DNA of 64,000 nucleotides, taken from contig NZ_LQWV01000012.1 in NCBI RefSeq assembly GCF_001553855.1, forward strand, positions 320,875-384,874, written 5' to 3'. Below are positions 9,901 through 18,665 of this stretch, piece by piece. Positions within the stretch are counted from its first letter, which is position 1; every line of letters begins with the position of its first letter. The notes under the pieces were generated by a model that worked only from the letters and a program-made list of their open reading frames with translations, did not search any database and had not been told where the DNA came from. The stretch comes from Streptococcus gordonii. Lineage in GTDB: Bacteria > Bacillota > Bacilli > Lactobacillales > Streptococcaceae. The position numbers and the translations under genes are program-made.

Positions 9901-11443
9901 AGATGGGCATTTTGATACGGTTAAACTAAATGCGGTCGTTTTAAGAAATGTTGATAATATCCATTTAGCAGTCTACAAGGCAGACGATACGAAACGTGAA
10001 CATCCGATTTTTGAACAAGGAAACGAAAGTGAGAAAAAAACTGATTACGGCTGGAGAATTAACGATAGAAGTAGAATCCTTTATGCTAGTCGTTGGACAG
10101 GAAAAGATCAAAACAATCAGGTCGTTCCGGATGGGGAATACCAATACGTTCTTACCTACCGTCCAAGTACTCCTGGAGCAAAACCTCAAGAAATCGTTTT
10201 GAAGGTCAAGGTCGATAATCAGGTCCCTCAATTAGCGTCAAACAAAGACCTCTATGATCCAAAAACGCGTATCTTTAGACCGGGAACGATTATTGAGGAA
10301 GGTAGTGGTCTGGCAGGTAAATACTTATCCTACGAAAAAGATGGACAAACCATTGAAATCAGCCCGAATCAAGATGGTTCGTATTTGATCCCAGAAGGGG
10401 TTGATCCAGCAACTGTTCGTTTTTATATTTGGGATAAGGCTTATAATACCAATACTTTAACCCTTGATGGTCAGAACGCTTATAAGTCGGCTGAGAAGGA
10501 ATCAGGAAAATCAAGAGGAAAAAGAAGTTCTGAGGACGGTCAAGCAGAAGCAACAGATGGAAGGCTGGAAGTTCGTGTTGTTGATGAAGAGGGAAATCCA
10601 ACCTCTCAATATCCTGAGATGATGCGCTACCAAGTATTCGACAGTAAGGGCAATCGAATTGATAAAGAGTTTAATACTTATTATGAAAGTGAGTTGCCAA
10701 GGTTGCCATTTGGTAGCTATACCGTCAAAGTAGTTGCACAAGATGAAAACTATTCATGGGTATCGCCTACAACTGTAACGGTTGAGTTGACGAAAGAACA
10801 TCCTGAAGGCCTAGTCAACTTTGTTTACCATTACAGATCTAAGAATCGGTTTAACGTAGTCTTTGATAAGGATTTACCATCTGGAACTAGAGTATTTGCT
10901 ACTCGTAAGGATAACGGAGAACAGCATGAATTAGAACAAACCCTCTATGAACCAAAGACTTTTGAAAAAATTCTATTAAATGGAGATTATCAGATTCATA
11001 TTGAACTGCCAAAAGGTTATCGTGCAGTAGAAAATGATGTTTTCTATTCAGTAGGAGAAAAAATCAATCGCTTCTTAACAACATTTATAGAAGTTGCAGA
11101 AGACAATCCGGTTAATCCGAACCCAACACCAAATCCAATTCCAAATCCAGTACCAGATCCAAAACCAGATCCACTCATTCCGGATAAGACACCAGAACCT
11201 GGTAAAGGAAAAGAAGTGGATAAAGAAGAACACCAGATTCAGAAAAAAGCAGACTTGCGTCCGATGTATATCAAACCAAGTGAAAAGAAGAAAGAGAACA
11301 TACGAGAAATCTCTGACTTGGATCCAAAAGAGAACTTGCCAAAGACCGGACAAGCTGGAAATAGCATGAGCCTGTTAGGCTTGTTCTTGTCACTTTGCAC
11401 TTTTGGACTCATTCGTCAAAGAGGAAAAGAAGATCAGGATTAA
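6959..11443 (+). CDS. Cell-wall-anchored subtilisin-like serine protease (S8, C5a-peptidase/lactocepin type), copy 1
   Basis: 1494 aa secreted protease anchored to peptidoglycan by sortase A. Start chosen at ATG 6959 behind AGGAGG (6946-6951). The YSIRK-type signal has the core FSFRKYSVGLVS. A Glu/Lys/Ser-rich pro-region reaches about residue 190, with an I9-like propeptide next. The triad is Asp305 (VAVLDTG), His371 (SHGTHVAG) and Ser705 (GTSMATPHAAG), with oxyanion Asn474. A PA domain lies between Asn and Ser (about 540-680), and Fn3-like domains follow. The wall-spanning part is Pro/Asn-rich, then LPKTG at 1460-1464, a hydrophobic helix and a charged tail. Likely role is cleavage of host proteins or peptide supply; substrate unknown. 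The next gene is a paralogue 84 bp away. Confidence 0.95.
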   Translation: MRNDRQQRFSFRKYSVGLVSVVVGCLFYSPTVLAQESGVNPQLEPPAIVEQSSELVKKEDSKLEQPELAPSEADTRSQELPRSETQSETTKTDGEGDKTQVADSVVNENGQENKASEENPDKEISPNQNKIDSETTKKEVTQEPKKNDSEARKNDANVESDIANKVDEEARVQAVVRLAGEKKETPVGATQIEARMHENQPIKAAVLKELDEKGIQYKKLADFDLIFNGFVLETSYKEALKIRQVARVEKVDITPLSTANTPQDLPKKQNTLLPTKVSDENELINLQPLWDKGIKGQGRIVAVLDTGLDYEHNFFSLTDKSKAKYQNKEQMEAAMKKAGITYGKWYNDKVVYAYNYSDMNDEIKEDDPRSHGTHVAGSAVGNATKPAPTGELLKGVAPEAQLMFMRVFSDKKGMTEQGFIVAKAVEDAVKLGADTINMSFGGISGSEADTNPLTRQAFEFARKSGVVINAAAGNYAVNGYWQAKPKADAPDTGTIDEPAIENGVLAIGAFNNKIDHVTKIRLEIPALKDKKEFQNGLVDLPVYRLIFPVEGPQSYVHVEKGGEEAYRTASVKGKIALVESGGDVTDEDKVNSLRQAGAKGVLVYQNEEQGDQLQNLPMGYWGSFYPVSVLGHSLGKELAAHAGEYKLTFHQEVKKVPYSEADKMLYFTGWGLSTEGKLKPDVTLPGGMIYSAIPNGSYDMDGGTSMATPHAAGATALIKQALEERFPQYSPEQIHTLLRQLVMSTAKPHKDKESNTYSSVRQQGSGLMDAAGAAFGNLYVTGKGTDSSLTLGNVKDSFTFEVTVHNLANQAQELSYHTVVNTDQVENGRITLQMRQLLDQKGDKTVLVPPMGSVTIPIKINTSAYTKELSQQMKNGYFLEGFVFFKDAKTQKDLVSLPYIGFKGHYQDLPGIEKPVYEFTGKEKPFYYYQDEKVENPVKDPGNHFTALVSSIRRDGKKEQVVLGETDGKYDGNALVFSPNGDGHFDTVKLNAVVLRNVDNIHLAVYKADDTKREHPIFEQGNESEKKTDYGWRINDRSRILYASRWTGKDQNNQVVPDGEYQYVLTYRPSTPGAKPQEIVLKVKVDNQVPQLASNKDLYDPKTRIFRPGTIIEEGSGLAGKYLSYEKDGQTIEISPNQDGSYLIPEGVDPATVRFYIWDKAYNTNTLTLDGQNAYKSAEKESGKSRGKRSSEDGQAEATDGRLEVRVVDEEGNPTSQYPEMMRYQVFDSKGNRIDKEFNTYYESELPRLPFGSYTVKVVAQDENYSWVSPTTVTVELTKEHPEGLVNFVYHYRSKNRFNVVFDKDLPSGTRVFATRKDNGEQHELEQTLYEPKTFEKILLNGDYQIHIELPKGYRAVENDVFYSVGEKINRFLTTFIEVAEDNPVNPNPTPNPIPNPVPDPKPDPLIPDKTPEPGKGKEVDKEEHQIQKKADLRPMYIKPSEKKKENIREISDLDPKENLPKTGQAGNSMSLLGLFLSLCTFGLIRQRGKEDQD

Positions 11444-11474
11444 TTACTTAAGGATTCGTTAATAATTAGACAAC

Positions 11475-11507
11475 AGCTGGAAGCAGTCAGGTTTCTTACT
11501 TCCAGCT
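11475..11507 (+). other. Hairpin between the two wall protease genes
   Basis: AGCTGGAAG (11475-11483) pairs with CTTCCAGCT (11499-11507). It is followed by TAAAAATAAAGGAG rather than a T-run, so it is more likely a processing or partial-termination element than a terminator. Confidence 0.45.
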
Positions 11508-11527
11508 TAAAAATAAAGGAGTTTTGT

Positions 11528-14500
11528 ATGGAGTTTCACCGAAAACAACGTTTTTCAATTCGAAAGTATGCTATAGGGGTAGCATCTGTATTGATTGGAC
11601 TGGCTCTTGTTGGACCAATGGTTGCGGCAGATACAGTAACCTCTGAAGAACAAGTCATTACAGCGTCTGCAGTGGATACTGCACAGACGACGGAAGAAAA
11701 TCATCCTGTCAAAGAGGAAGAAGTAAGAAAACCGGAAGAACCGTCCCTTTCTTCTGCTCTTGACTCGGGTCAGACAGAAGGTGTTCAGCCATCTGATAAG
11801 GGTAATGAGCCTGTAAAAGGAGGTGCAAATGAGCCCGACAAGGTAAGTGCTGAAAAAGAGGCAGGAAGCAATGTCACTCCTGAACCTGAGAAGAGAAGTG
11901 AAAATGATTATAAGCTGCCTGTCCTTGATACCTCAAAGAAAGTAGCTCAGGAAAATATAGAAGAAAAATCCCACAAAGAAGTAGCTGAAGCTCCAAAAAA
12001 TGAACTGGATGAAGCGACTCCTGTAGAAGCTCTTGTTCGCCTAAAGGAAGAAAAAACACCTGGCGAAGCCCCTCTTACATCAGCTACGGACAAGGCTAGA
12101 CGAATTGAGAAGACAAATCGGGAACACGAGGAATTTTTAAAAGAATTAGAAAGACAGTCCATTCGCTTTAAGAAACTCTATGATATTAATCTTTTGTTTA
12201 GTGGACTTGCTTTAGAAACGACTTACGGAGATGCGAAGAAAATTCGAGGTTTGGCGCGTGTCGATGCTGTGGACTACGCTCCTCTTCGGCGGACCAGAGT
12301 GGAAGAGGAGCAACCAGCTGTCGCTTCCCCAACCCCAAGTCCTGCCAAAGTTAGCGAAGAAAACAGTTTAATCAATTTACAACCGCTCTGGGATAAAGGG
12401 ATTAAAGGTCAGGGTCAGGTTGTAGCTGTGATTGATTCAGGAGTAGATCCTGCCCACGACGCTTTTCGTTTAACGGACATCAGCAAGGCAAAATTCAAAA
12501 GTGAAGCTGATATTGAAGCAGCCAAGAAAAAGGCTGGTATTACCTATGGTAAGTGGTACAACAACAAAGTCGTCTATGTCCATAACTATAGTGATATGGA
12601 TGATAATGTAAAAGAAGAAGATCCGATTTCACATGGTGCCCATGTGGCTGGGACTGCCGTAGGAAATGCTTCTCAACCATCTCCAAACGGAGAAATTTTC
12701 CGCGGGGTAGCTCCAGAAGCTCAGCTCATGTTTTTGCGCGTCTTTTCAGATACGAAAGGTGGACAAGTCCAAAACTTTATTTATACCAAGGCTGTGGAAG
12801 ACGCTGTGAAGCTTGGGGCTGATACCATTAATATGAGTTTAGGAACTGCCTCAGGCTCCATCTATGATGTTGGTGAAATCACCCGTCAAGCCTTCGATGA
12901 AGCTCGCAAGGCGGGAGTGACCATTACTGTTGCTTCTACCAATATGGCAACCAATGGTTTTTGGCATAGTAAGCCACTTGCTACAACACCTGATTACGGG
13001 ATGACAGGGACACCGTCAGTCAATCCAAATGTCATTTCTGTTGCTTCAATCAATAGCTTGACTAAACACGTTTCAACGGAAGCAAGCTTAACCGTTAAGG
13101 AGCTAGTCGGTTCTACAGAATTCCCTGATGGTAAAATTCCAATGCATTCTTTTGTTGAACGAGATGGTTTCCGGACGACCATTCCACAAAATTATATCCA
13201 TGTGGAAAATGGTGGGATGGAAAACTATCAAGGAGATCAGATTAATGGCCGTTTGGTTTTGACTGAAAGAGGCGGTCAGGTCTCAGATGTTGAAAAAGTC
13301 AAACAGCTGAAAGCAGCTGGAGCAGCTGGAGTGATCTTCTATCAGACAAAAGAGCAAGGTGAAAGGCCTACTCCATTTGATCTAGAAGGTTTAGGGGAGC
13401 GTTTCCCTGTTGGGGTAATCGGTCACCGTGCAGGAGAACTTTTGTCTCAGCACGCCAGTGATTATCAACTGAACATTGCCAACAAATTTAAGCGTGTACC
13501 GTATGAAGCTGCTAAACAGATGTCAGACTTTTCATCCTGGGGCTTATCAGTTGATGGTGACTTGAAGCCAGATGTGACCTTGCCAGGTGGAATGATTTAC
13601 TCATCTGTTAATAACGGTGAATACTATATGGACAGAGGAACAAGTATGGCATCTCCTCATGCTGCTGGGGCAACAGCTTTGGTCAAGCAGTCTTTGAAAG
13701 AGCGCTTCCCTCATCTGACACCTGAACAACTCCAAATCCTCGTCAAGCAAATGACGATGAGTACAGCAGTTCCCCATGTGGATGAAGAAACAAAGGCTTA
13801 TTCTTCTGTCCGTCAACAGGGGGCTGGAGTCATGGATGTGACAGCGGCTGCTCTAGGTGATTTATATGTCACTGCAAAAGGCGAAAAGAGTAGCTTGACC
13901 TTGGGAAATGTCAAGGACACCTTCGAGTTTGATGTGACAGTTCATAATTTATCTGATCAGGAAAAGACGGTCACCTACGAAACAACTCTTCAGACGGATC
14001 AAGTTGAAGATGGGAAATTTACGCTCCACCCACGTCTTTTAGAGACCCTGACTGGTAAAGAAACTGTCACTGTTCCAGCTCGTGGTCAACGGACCATTCG
14101 TGTCTCAGTAGATGCTAGCAAGTATCAATCTGAACTGAGCAAACAAATGCCAAATGGTTATTTCCTAGAAGGATTTTTCCTTGTTAAAGATGCTAAGAGC
14201 AACCAGCATTTGGTCAGTCTTCCTTATGTAGGTTTCCGAGGGGAATACCAAAATCTGCGAGGAATTGAAAAACCGATTTATGAATATACTGGCTCTGACA
14301 AACCTTTCTATTACTATAAGGACAAAACAGACTATCCAGATGGCAAGATTCCTGATGTGGAAGAGCGACATCCAGATAATCATTTTACATCCTTGATCAG
14401 CTATGTGTACGAAAACGGCGAATCTGTAGCTAAAACACTGGGACAGGATGGCGAAAAGTTTGATGGGGATCAACTCTACTTTTCACCAAATAACGATTCT

Positions 14501-16012
14501 AGTTTTGATAGTGTGAAGGTAAAAGCTGTTATGCTCCGCAATGTCGAAAATGTGCATCTGACAGTCTACAAGAAAGAAGACACAGAGAGAAAACAACCCA
14601 TTTATGAGATCGGAAATGAAGTTCATAGAAAAACGCACTGGAGCTACCGAAGCGGAAACAGAAGTGAAGAATTCTATGAAATTTCTTGGGAAGGTTTGGA
14701 TAATGATGGGAATCGGCTTCCAGATGGAGAATATCAATTTGTCATTTCCTACCGTCCATCAGCCTCAGGTGCTAAGAAGCAGGAGTTGAATTTCAAAGTT
14801 AAAATTGATAATACAGCTCCAAGCATCGAGACGGGTAGCGCCCACTATGATCCTAAGACAAGAGTTTTCCGTCCTGGAAAGATTATCGAAACAGGAAGTG
14901 GAGTCGCAGGTACCTATCTGTCATACACTAAAGATGGAGAAACGCACGCCTTGACTCCAGAAGAAGATGGAAGTTATGTCATTCCTGAGGGAGTGGATCT
15001 TTCAACGATTCGTTATTCAGTTTGGGATAAGGTATACAATACAGCTGAACTAGACTTGCAAGGAAATAAAGTAGAGACTAGCGAAGACCTAACAGCTCAG
15101 GCAGCGTCGGTCGCTGAAGAGCCAACATCAAGTCCAGAAAACAAAGAGACTCCTGACAAGGGGACCTTGGAGCTTGTCTTTACAGACAGTAGTGGAGAGG
15201 TAATTAATTATTATCCATCAATTGTGCGTTACCAAGTCTTTGATGATCAGGGGCGTGCTGTAACTGGTGAGTTTAATTCGTCCTATAATGGTGGTAGCTT
15301 CCCAGAGCTTCCATTCGGCACTTATACAGTCAAGATTACCCTTTCTGATTACCATTATGATTGGGGAGATGAGCTAGTGAAAAAAGTGACAGTTTCTCCT
15401 GAGGATCCTCATCCAAAAGTCACCTTTGCTTCGCGCTACTTATCTGAGAATAAGTTGACAATAGGGTTTGACAAGCCAGTGCCAGAAGGAACTGTTGTGA
15501 AGACTATTGATGAGAAAGGGGTTGTCCGTACGCTTGCTCATACTATTTATGATCTTCTGAGCTTTGAAAGCATGCTGATGAATGGAAACTATCGTATTCA
15601 TGTTGAGCTTCCAGCAGGATATCGTGCAACTGAAAATGACTTTATCTATGAAGTCACAAATAAGATTAATCGTTATGTTTTATCCTATCTGAAGGAGATG
15701 GTGATTCCGATGCCTGATCCAGATCAAGATAGTGGAATAATTGTAAAACCAGATAGGAAACCAGGAGTCCCAGCTCCTACAAATCCGGATAGTCGTCCTA
15801 CTTTTGAAACAAATAAAGCTAGTGAAAAAGTTGTAACAGCTATGCCACTAACGATTAACTATAAAACAGCTTCTAGTAAGCAAGAAGAATCTGGTGTCCT
15901 TCCGAAGACAGGACAAGAGGATCAAACCTCTCTAGCACTCAGTCTCTTTGGAATAACTTCGCTAGCCTTGGCCGGAATGGTCATTCACAAAAAGCGTGAA
16001 GAAAGCGAATAG
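11528..16012 (+). CDS. Cell-wall-anchored subtilisin-like serine protease, copy 2
   Basis: 1494 aa, the same length as copy 1 but well diverged. The ATG follows AAAGGAG. YSIRK-type signal FSIRKYAIGVASVLIG, acidic pro-region, then Asp303 (VAVIDSG), His369 (SHGAHVAG, Ala replacing the usual Thr), Asn472 and Ser706 (GTSMASPHAAG). The PA insert, Fn3-like domains and the ELPFGTYTVK repeat-like domain follow copy 1 in order. LPKTG at 1458-1462 precedes a membrane helix and a basic tail. All catalytic residues are kept, so it should be active. It may be read through from copy 1, since only a hairpin without a T-run lies between. Different substrates are plausible but not shown. Confidence 0.95.
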   Translation: MEFHRKQRFSIRKYAIGVASVLIGLALVGPMVAADTVTSEEQVITASAVDTAQTTEENHPVKEEEVRKPEEPSLSSALDSGQTEGVQPSDKGNEPVKGGANEPDKVSAEKEAGSNVTPEPEKRSENDYKLPVLDTSKKVAQENIEEKSHKEVAEAPKNELDEATPVEALVRLKEEKTPGEAPLTSATDKARRIEKTNREHEEFLKELERQSIRFKKLYDINLLFSGLALETTYGDAKKIRGLARVDAVDYAPLRRTRVEEEQPAVASPTPSPAKVSEENSLINLQPLWDKGIKGQGQVVAVIDSGVDPAHDAFRLTDISKAKFKSEADIEAAKKKAGITYGKWYNNKVVYVHNYSDMDDNVKEEDPISHGAHVAGTAVGNASQPSPNGEIFRGVAPEAQLMFLRVFSDTKGGQVQNFIYTKAVEDAVKLGADTINMSLGTASGSIYDVGEITRQAFDEARKAGVTITVASTNMATNGFWHSKPLATTPDYGMTGTPSVNPNVISVASINSLTKHVSTEASLTVKELVGSTEFPDGKIPMHSFVERDGFRTTIPQNYIHVENGGMENYQGDQINGRLVLTERGGQVSDVEKVKQLKAAGAAGVIFYQTKEQGERPTPFDLEGLGERFPVGVIGHRAGELLSQHASDYQLNIANKFKRVPYEAAKQMSDFSSWGLSVDGDLKPDVTLPGGMIYSSVNNGEYYMDRGTSMASPHAAGATALVKQSLKERFPHLTPEQLQILVKQMTMSTAVPHVDEETKAYSSVRQQGAGVMDVTAAALGDLYVTAKGEKSSLTLGNVKDTFEFDVTVHNLSDQEKTVTYETTLQTDQVEDGKFTLHPRLLETLTGKETVTVPARGQRTIRVSVDASKYQSELSKQMPNGYFLEGFFLVKDAKSNQHLVSLPYVGFRGEYQNLRGIEKPIYEYTGSDKPFYYYKDKTDYPDGKIPDVEERHPDNHFTSLISYVYENGESVAKTLGQDGEKFDGDQLYFSPNNDSSFDSVKVKAVMLRNVENVHLTVYKKEDTERKQPIYEIGNEVHRKTHWSYRSGNRSEEFYEISWEGLDNDGNRLPDGEYQFVISYRPSASGAKKQELNFKVKIDNTAPSIETGSAHYDPKTRVFRPGKIIETGSGVAGTYLSYTKDGETHALTPEEDGSYVIPEGVDLSTIRYSVWDKVYNTAELDLQGNKVETSEDLTAQAASVAEEPTSSPENKETPDKGTLELVFTDSSGEVINYYPSIVRYQVFDDQGRAVTGEFNSSYNGGSFPELPFGTYTVKITLSDYHYDWGDELVKKVTVSPEDPHPKVTFASRYLSENKLTIGFDKPVPEGTVVKTIDEKGVVRTLAHTIYDLLSFESMLMNGNYRIHVELPAGYRATENDFIYEVTNKINRYVLSYLKEMVIPMPDPDQDSGIIVKPDRKPGVPAPTNPDSRPTFETNKASEKVVTAMPLTINYKTASSKQEESGVLPKTGQEDQTSLALSLFGITSLALAGMVIHKKREESE

Positions 16013-16059
16013 TCTATAGGAGAATTAAAAATATTTTTAGTTAGCTTACCTACATAAGA

Positions 16060-16097
16060 AACAACCGGAGTCATTTTAGACTCCGGTTGTTTTTGTT
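16060..16097. terminator. Bidirectional terminator between protease 2 and the minus-strand operon
   Basis: AACAACCGGAGT (16060-16071) pairs perfectly with ACTCCGGTTGTT (16080-16091), loop of 8 nt, T-run after and A-rich before. It can serve both convergent transcripts. Confidence 0.88.
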
Positions 16098-16099
16098 AT

Positions 16100-16516
16100 T
16101 TAATCAATAAGATTATTTTCTTCTGTCCAGACGCTTCTAGTAAATAATATTGAGACTACAGCTAATACAAGAAAGCCAATGCTAGTATAGATATAGGGCT
16201 GATCCAGCGTCGTGGAACGTCCAGATAGATTAACAATGCCTCGGAAAAGGACACCCGCCGTGAGAGTAGCAACTGCTGAGTTCCAGAGGTTGAGGCTGAG
16301 CCTTGAGAGGTTGGGAATAATCTTGAGTAGGATTAATAAGAGGATACCTCCAATCAAAGGAACTGCATAGAGATAGTGCATATAGGTAGAGGTTTCACCA
16401 AAGCTAAAAGACTCATATATACGGCTAAAGGCAAAGAAGAAGATACTTAAGAGAGTATAGACAAGAGCTGTCTTCTTAAAACGTTTTTTGCTTGGATTAG
16501 TAACCGATGTAGACAA
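16100..16516 (-). CDS. Small integral membrane protein, function unknown
   Basis: 138 aa with four predicted membrane helices (around residues 15-32, 45-65, 80-100 and 108-128). After a basic N-terminus (KKRFKK) there are no enzymatic motifs. It overlaps the 3' end of the upstream glycosidase-like gene by 20 bp, so translation is probably coupled. It is the last gene of a three-gene operon with a GtrA-type glycosyltransferase, which suggests an envelope role. I do not recognise the family. Confidence 0.7.
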   Translation of the reverse strand: MSTSVTNPSKKRFKKTALVYTLLSIFFFAFSRIYESFSFGETSTYMHYLYAVPLIGGILLLILLKIIPNLSRLSLNLWNSAVATLTAGVLFRGIVNLSGRSTTLDQPYIYTSIGFLVLAVVSILFTRSVWTEENNLID

Positions 16517-17396
16517 TGTCGCTCACCGCCCTTTCTGAAATATTTCCATTGGTCGTTGGTTTGTTGATTACCTGACCATTGAAGTAGAGTGTAGAAGATC
16601 CGCCACCGTCAAGGTTATAAGCAGTCTTGACGCCATAAGATTTCATAACTTCAGCTAACTCATAGAGGGATAGTCCCTGACTTTCTGAGGTCCGGCCATC
16701 TGACACGACAATAATATAGTGGTTTTCGTCGATAATACCGATGGCTGTACGTGGGTTGGAAGACATGGATTGACCAACTTCAGAATTAGTGTCAACAACA
16801 ATCTCACCGTTTTCTACTAAGGATGGACCAAAGGCAAGGAGATTGACAACTCCGTCTTTCACCAGCTGTTCTGCAGATGTTTCGTCCTCATAAATGATCT
16901 TAAATGAGCCGTCCTTGTAAATCGCCAAATCACCATTGCTGGAGTCTTCTCGGACGGTATCACGGTAGACAACTCCGTTGCGGATAACATAGCCAGTGGA
17001 ATTAGCCCCGTAGTAGTCACCGTTGACCGCTAGAATAGCATTGTTGTTGGCAGCAGTGACAGAGGTTTTGGCAGTGACATTGGTTCCATATGTGTTTTGA
17101 GCCAGAGCTGTTTTTAGATATTCAGCAGAGCTGACAGTTATGTCAGCAATATAAACCTGAGTATTGCTGACTGTTTTTTCCGTCAGTGTAATGGAGATAT
17201 TGTCGTCACTATAGCTAGTATCAGACGTGCTGACATTGGTTGCCGTTGTACTGGCGCTACTACTTGTAGTATTGGCTTTAACAGTTGTGATGGACTCTGA
17301 TAAGACAAAGGTTTTGAGCATAGAGTAGCCGAAAGATGCAATCAACAATAAGCCAAAAAGACTAGCATAAACATAAGATTTTTTAAATAATTTCAT
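16497..17396 (-). CDS. Phosphodiester glycosidase (NAGPA-domain) family protein
   Basis: 299 aa with one N-terminal membrane anchor (YASLFGLLLIASFGYSML) and a Ser/Thr-rich linker. The NAGPA-like domain has ILAVNGDYYG near residue 120, then RTAIGII, IIVVSDGRTSESQGLSLYEL and AYNLDGGGSSTLYFNG near the end, the family signature. The family includes the enzyme that uncovers mannose-6-phosphate and bacterial exopolysaccharide-associated proteins; it cleaves sugar-phosphodiester links outside the cell. It overlaps the upstream GT2/GtrA gene by 4 bp, so a wall- or polysaccharide-directed role is likely. The exact substrate is unknown. Confidence 0.85.
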   Translation of the reverse strand: MKLFKKSYVYASLFGLLLIASFGYSMLKTFVLSESITTVKANTTSSSASTTATNVSTSDTSYSDDNISITLTEKTVSNTQVYIADITVSSAEYLKTALAQNTYGTNVTAKTSVTAANNNAILAVNGDYYGANSTGYVIRNGVVYRDTVREDSSNGDLAIYKDGSFKIIYEDETSAEQLVKDGVVNLLAFGPSLVENGEIVVDTNSEVGQSMSSNPRTAIGIIDENHYIIVVSDGRTSESQGLSLYELAEVMKSYGVKTAYNLDGGGSSTLYFNGQVINKPTTNGNISERAVSDIVYIGY

Positions 17397-18436
17397 GATA
17401 CGGTGTGGGTCCTTTCTTTAAAAATAAACTTCTTTTGGATAAGCCAAGAGAGAGAAAATAGCAGAATGCCGACCAAAATCTTAACGAGTAGAAGGTTGAT
17501 CCCAAAGACAGCGTAGAAGAGTCTGATTAGAAGGGTGTCTAATATAAACAAACCTAGAGCCAGGCCAAAGTAGCCACTTCCTGTTTTTGCAATGCTATCT
17601 TCATTTTTAAAGACGAGCTTTTTATTGGTGGAGTAATTAAAAATAGAGCTGGTAACGCGGGCAATCCCATTGGCAAGTAGAATACGCAGAGTTGTCGGCA
17701 CAGCCACCAGAAAGAGTAGGGCGACAGCGTAGACTAGATAGTCCACAATGAAGCTACTTAGTGAGGATAGAGCAAACTTAAACATATCTTTGTAAATCAT
17801 TAAGCCATCTTGAATGGGTCTGAAATGGGAAGTTTTATTATCATCAATGTAGACAGTCTCAATCGGAACTTCCACGATTGGATAAGTCTTACAAGCTTGC
17901 AGAAGCATATTCATTTCGTATTCATAGCGTTGACCTTCAATGGAGAGCATTAATGGAAGCATATTGCTGGTAAAGGCACGAAGGCCAGTCTGAGTATCAG
18001 AAATAGCGACGCCAGTCTGTTGCTTAAATAACAGACGAGTCAGACTATTTCCAAATCGACTTCGTAGAGGGACCTTTCCGGTAAATGCTCGTGCCCCTAA
18101 GATTAACTTCTGAGGTTGCTCATGGGCACAGTGGGCAACACGTAGGATGTCCCAAAGTTTATGTTGACCGTCTGCATCTGCTGTGACAATGACACCATAG
18201 CGACCTTGAGACTGAATATAGCGAAAAGCTGTCTTTAGGGCCTGCCCCTTGCCCTGGTTAAGAGAATGATGCAGGATAGTTGCATACGTTACTGCTTGTT
18301 CAAAGACACGATTACATGAAGCAGAACTGCCGTCATTTATTACGATTACTTCAAAGTCACTCTTTTCACGAACTTTTTTTATTAAGCGAATGAGATTGTA
18401 ATCTGGCTCATAAGCTGGAATAACGAGATAATCCAT
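17393..18436 (-). CDS. Bifunctional GT2 glycosyltransferase / GtrA-like membrane protein
   Basis: 347 aa. Residues 1-215 form a GT-A dolichol-phosphate-sugar synthase-like domain: LVIPAYEPD, VIVINDGSS, the LNQGKGQALK loop and the metal-binding ADADGQH. The C-terminal 120 residues hold four helices typical of GtrA flippases, with NYSTNKKLVFK between helices. The combination suggests transfer of a sugar to undecaprenyl phosphate and flipping to the outer face for envelope decoration. It is first of a minus-strand operon with a NAGPA protein and a membrane protein. ATG is preceded by AGAGGT. Confidence 0.87.
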   Translation of the reverse strand: MDYLVIPAYEPDYNLIRLIKKVREKSDFEVIVINDGSSASCNRVFEQAVTYATILHHSLNQGKGQALKTAFRYIQSQGRYGVIVTADADGQHKLWDILRVAHCAHEQPQKLILGARAFTGKVPLRSRFGNSLTRLLFKQQTGVAISDTQTGLRAFTSNMLPLMLSIEGQRYEYEMNMLLQACKTYPIVEVPIETVYIDDNKTSHFRPIQDGLMIYKDMFKFALSSLSSFIVDYLVYAVALLFLVAVPTTLRILLANGIARVTSSIFNYSTNKKLVFKNEDSIAKTGSGYFGLALGLFILDTLLIRLFYAVFGINLLLVKILVGILLFSLSWLIQKKFIFKERTHTVS

Positions 18437-18574
18437 AAGCTGTACCTCTTTCTTAGATGTTTGATAGATAAGATACAGAACAGTATAAAGACCAGTCCTT
18501 AAAGCTAACTGATATCAGTTTTCTTTAAGTTTGGCTTAATATTTGTTTAAGGAAAAATGGTCGAGAGACAAGAA

Positions 18575-18626
18575 AAAAGAGGGAGGCCAGACTACTTGTT
18601 TAAACAGTTAGTCTGGTCTCACCTCG
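18575..18626 (-). terminator. Terminator of peptide deformylase gene
   Basis: Read on the minus strand, GAGGTGAGACCAGACTA pairs with TAGTCTGGCCTCCCTC across a short loop and is followed by TTTTTTCTTG. The remaining 18437-18574 holds the promoter region of the GT2 operon, including the 12-bp palindrome ACTGATATCAGT. Confidence 0.75.
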
Positions 18627-18665
18627 TTAAGAGACAGAAGTCAGAAATTTTGTACTTTTGATCCA

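Noticed and set aside
11101..11190. Short Pro/Asn repeats in protease 1, considered as a tandem repeat or CRISPR-like array
   Set aside because: They are the degenerate wall-spanning region in frame with the protease; no spacers and no fixed DNA repeat.
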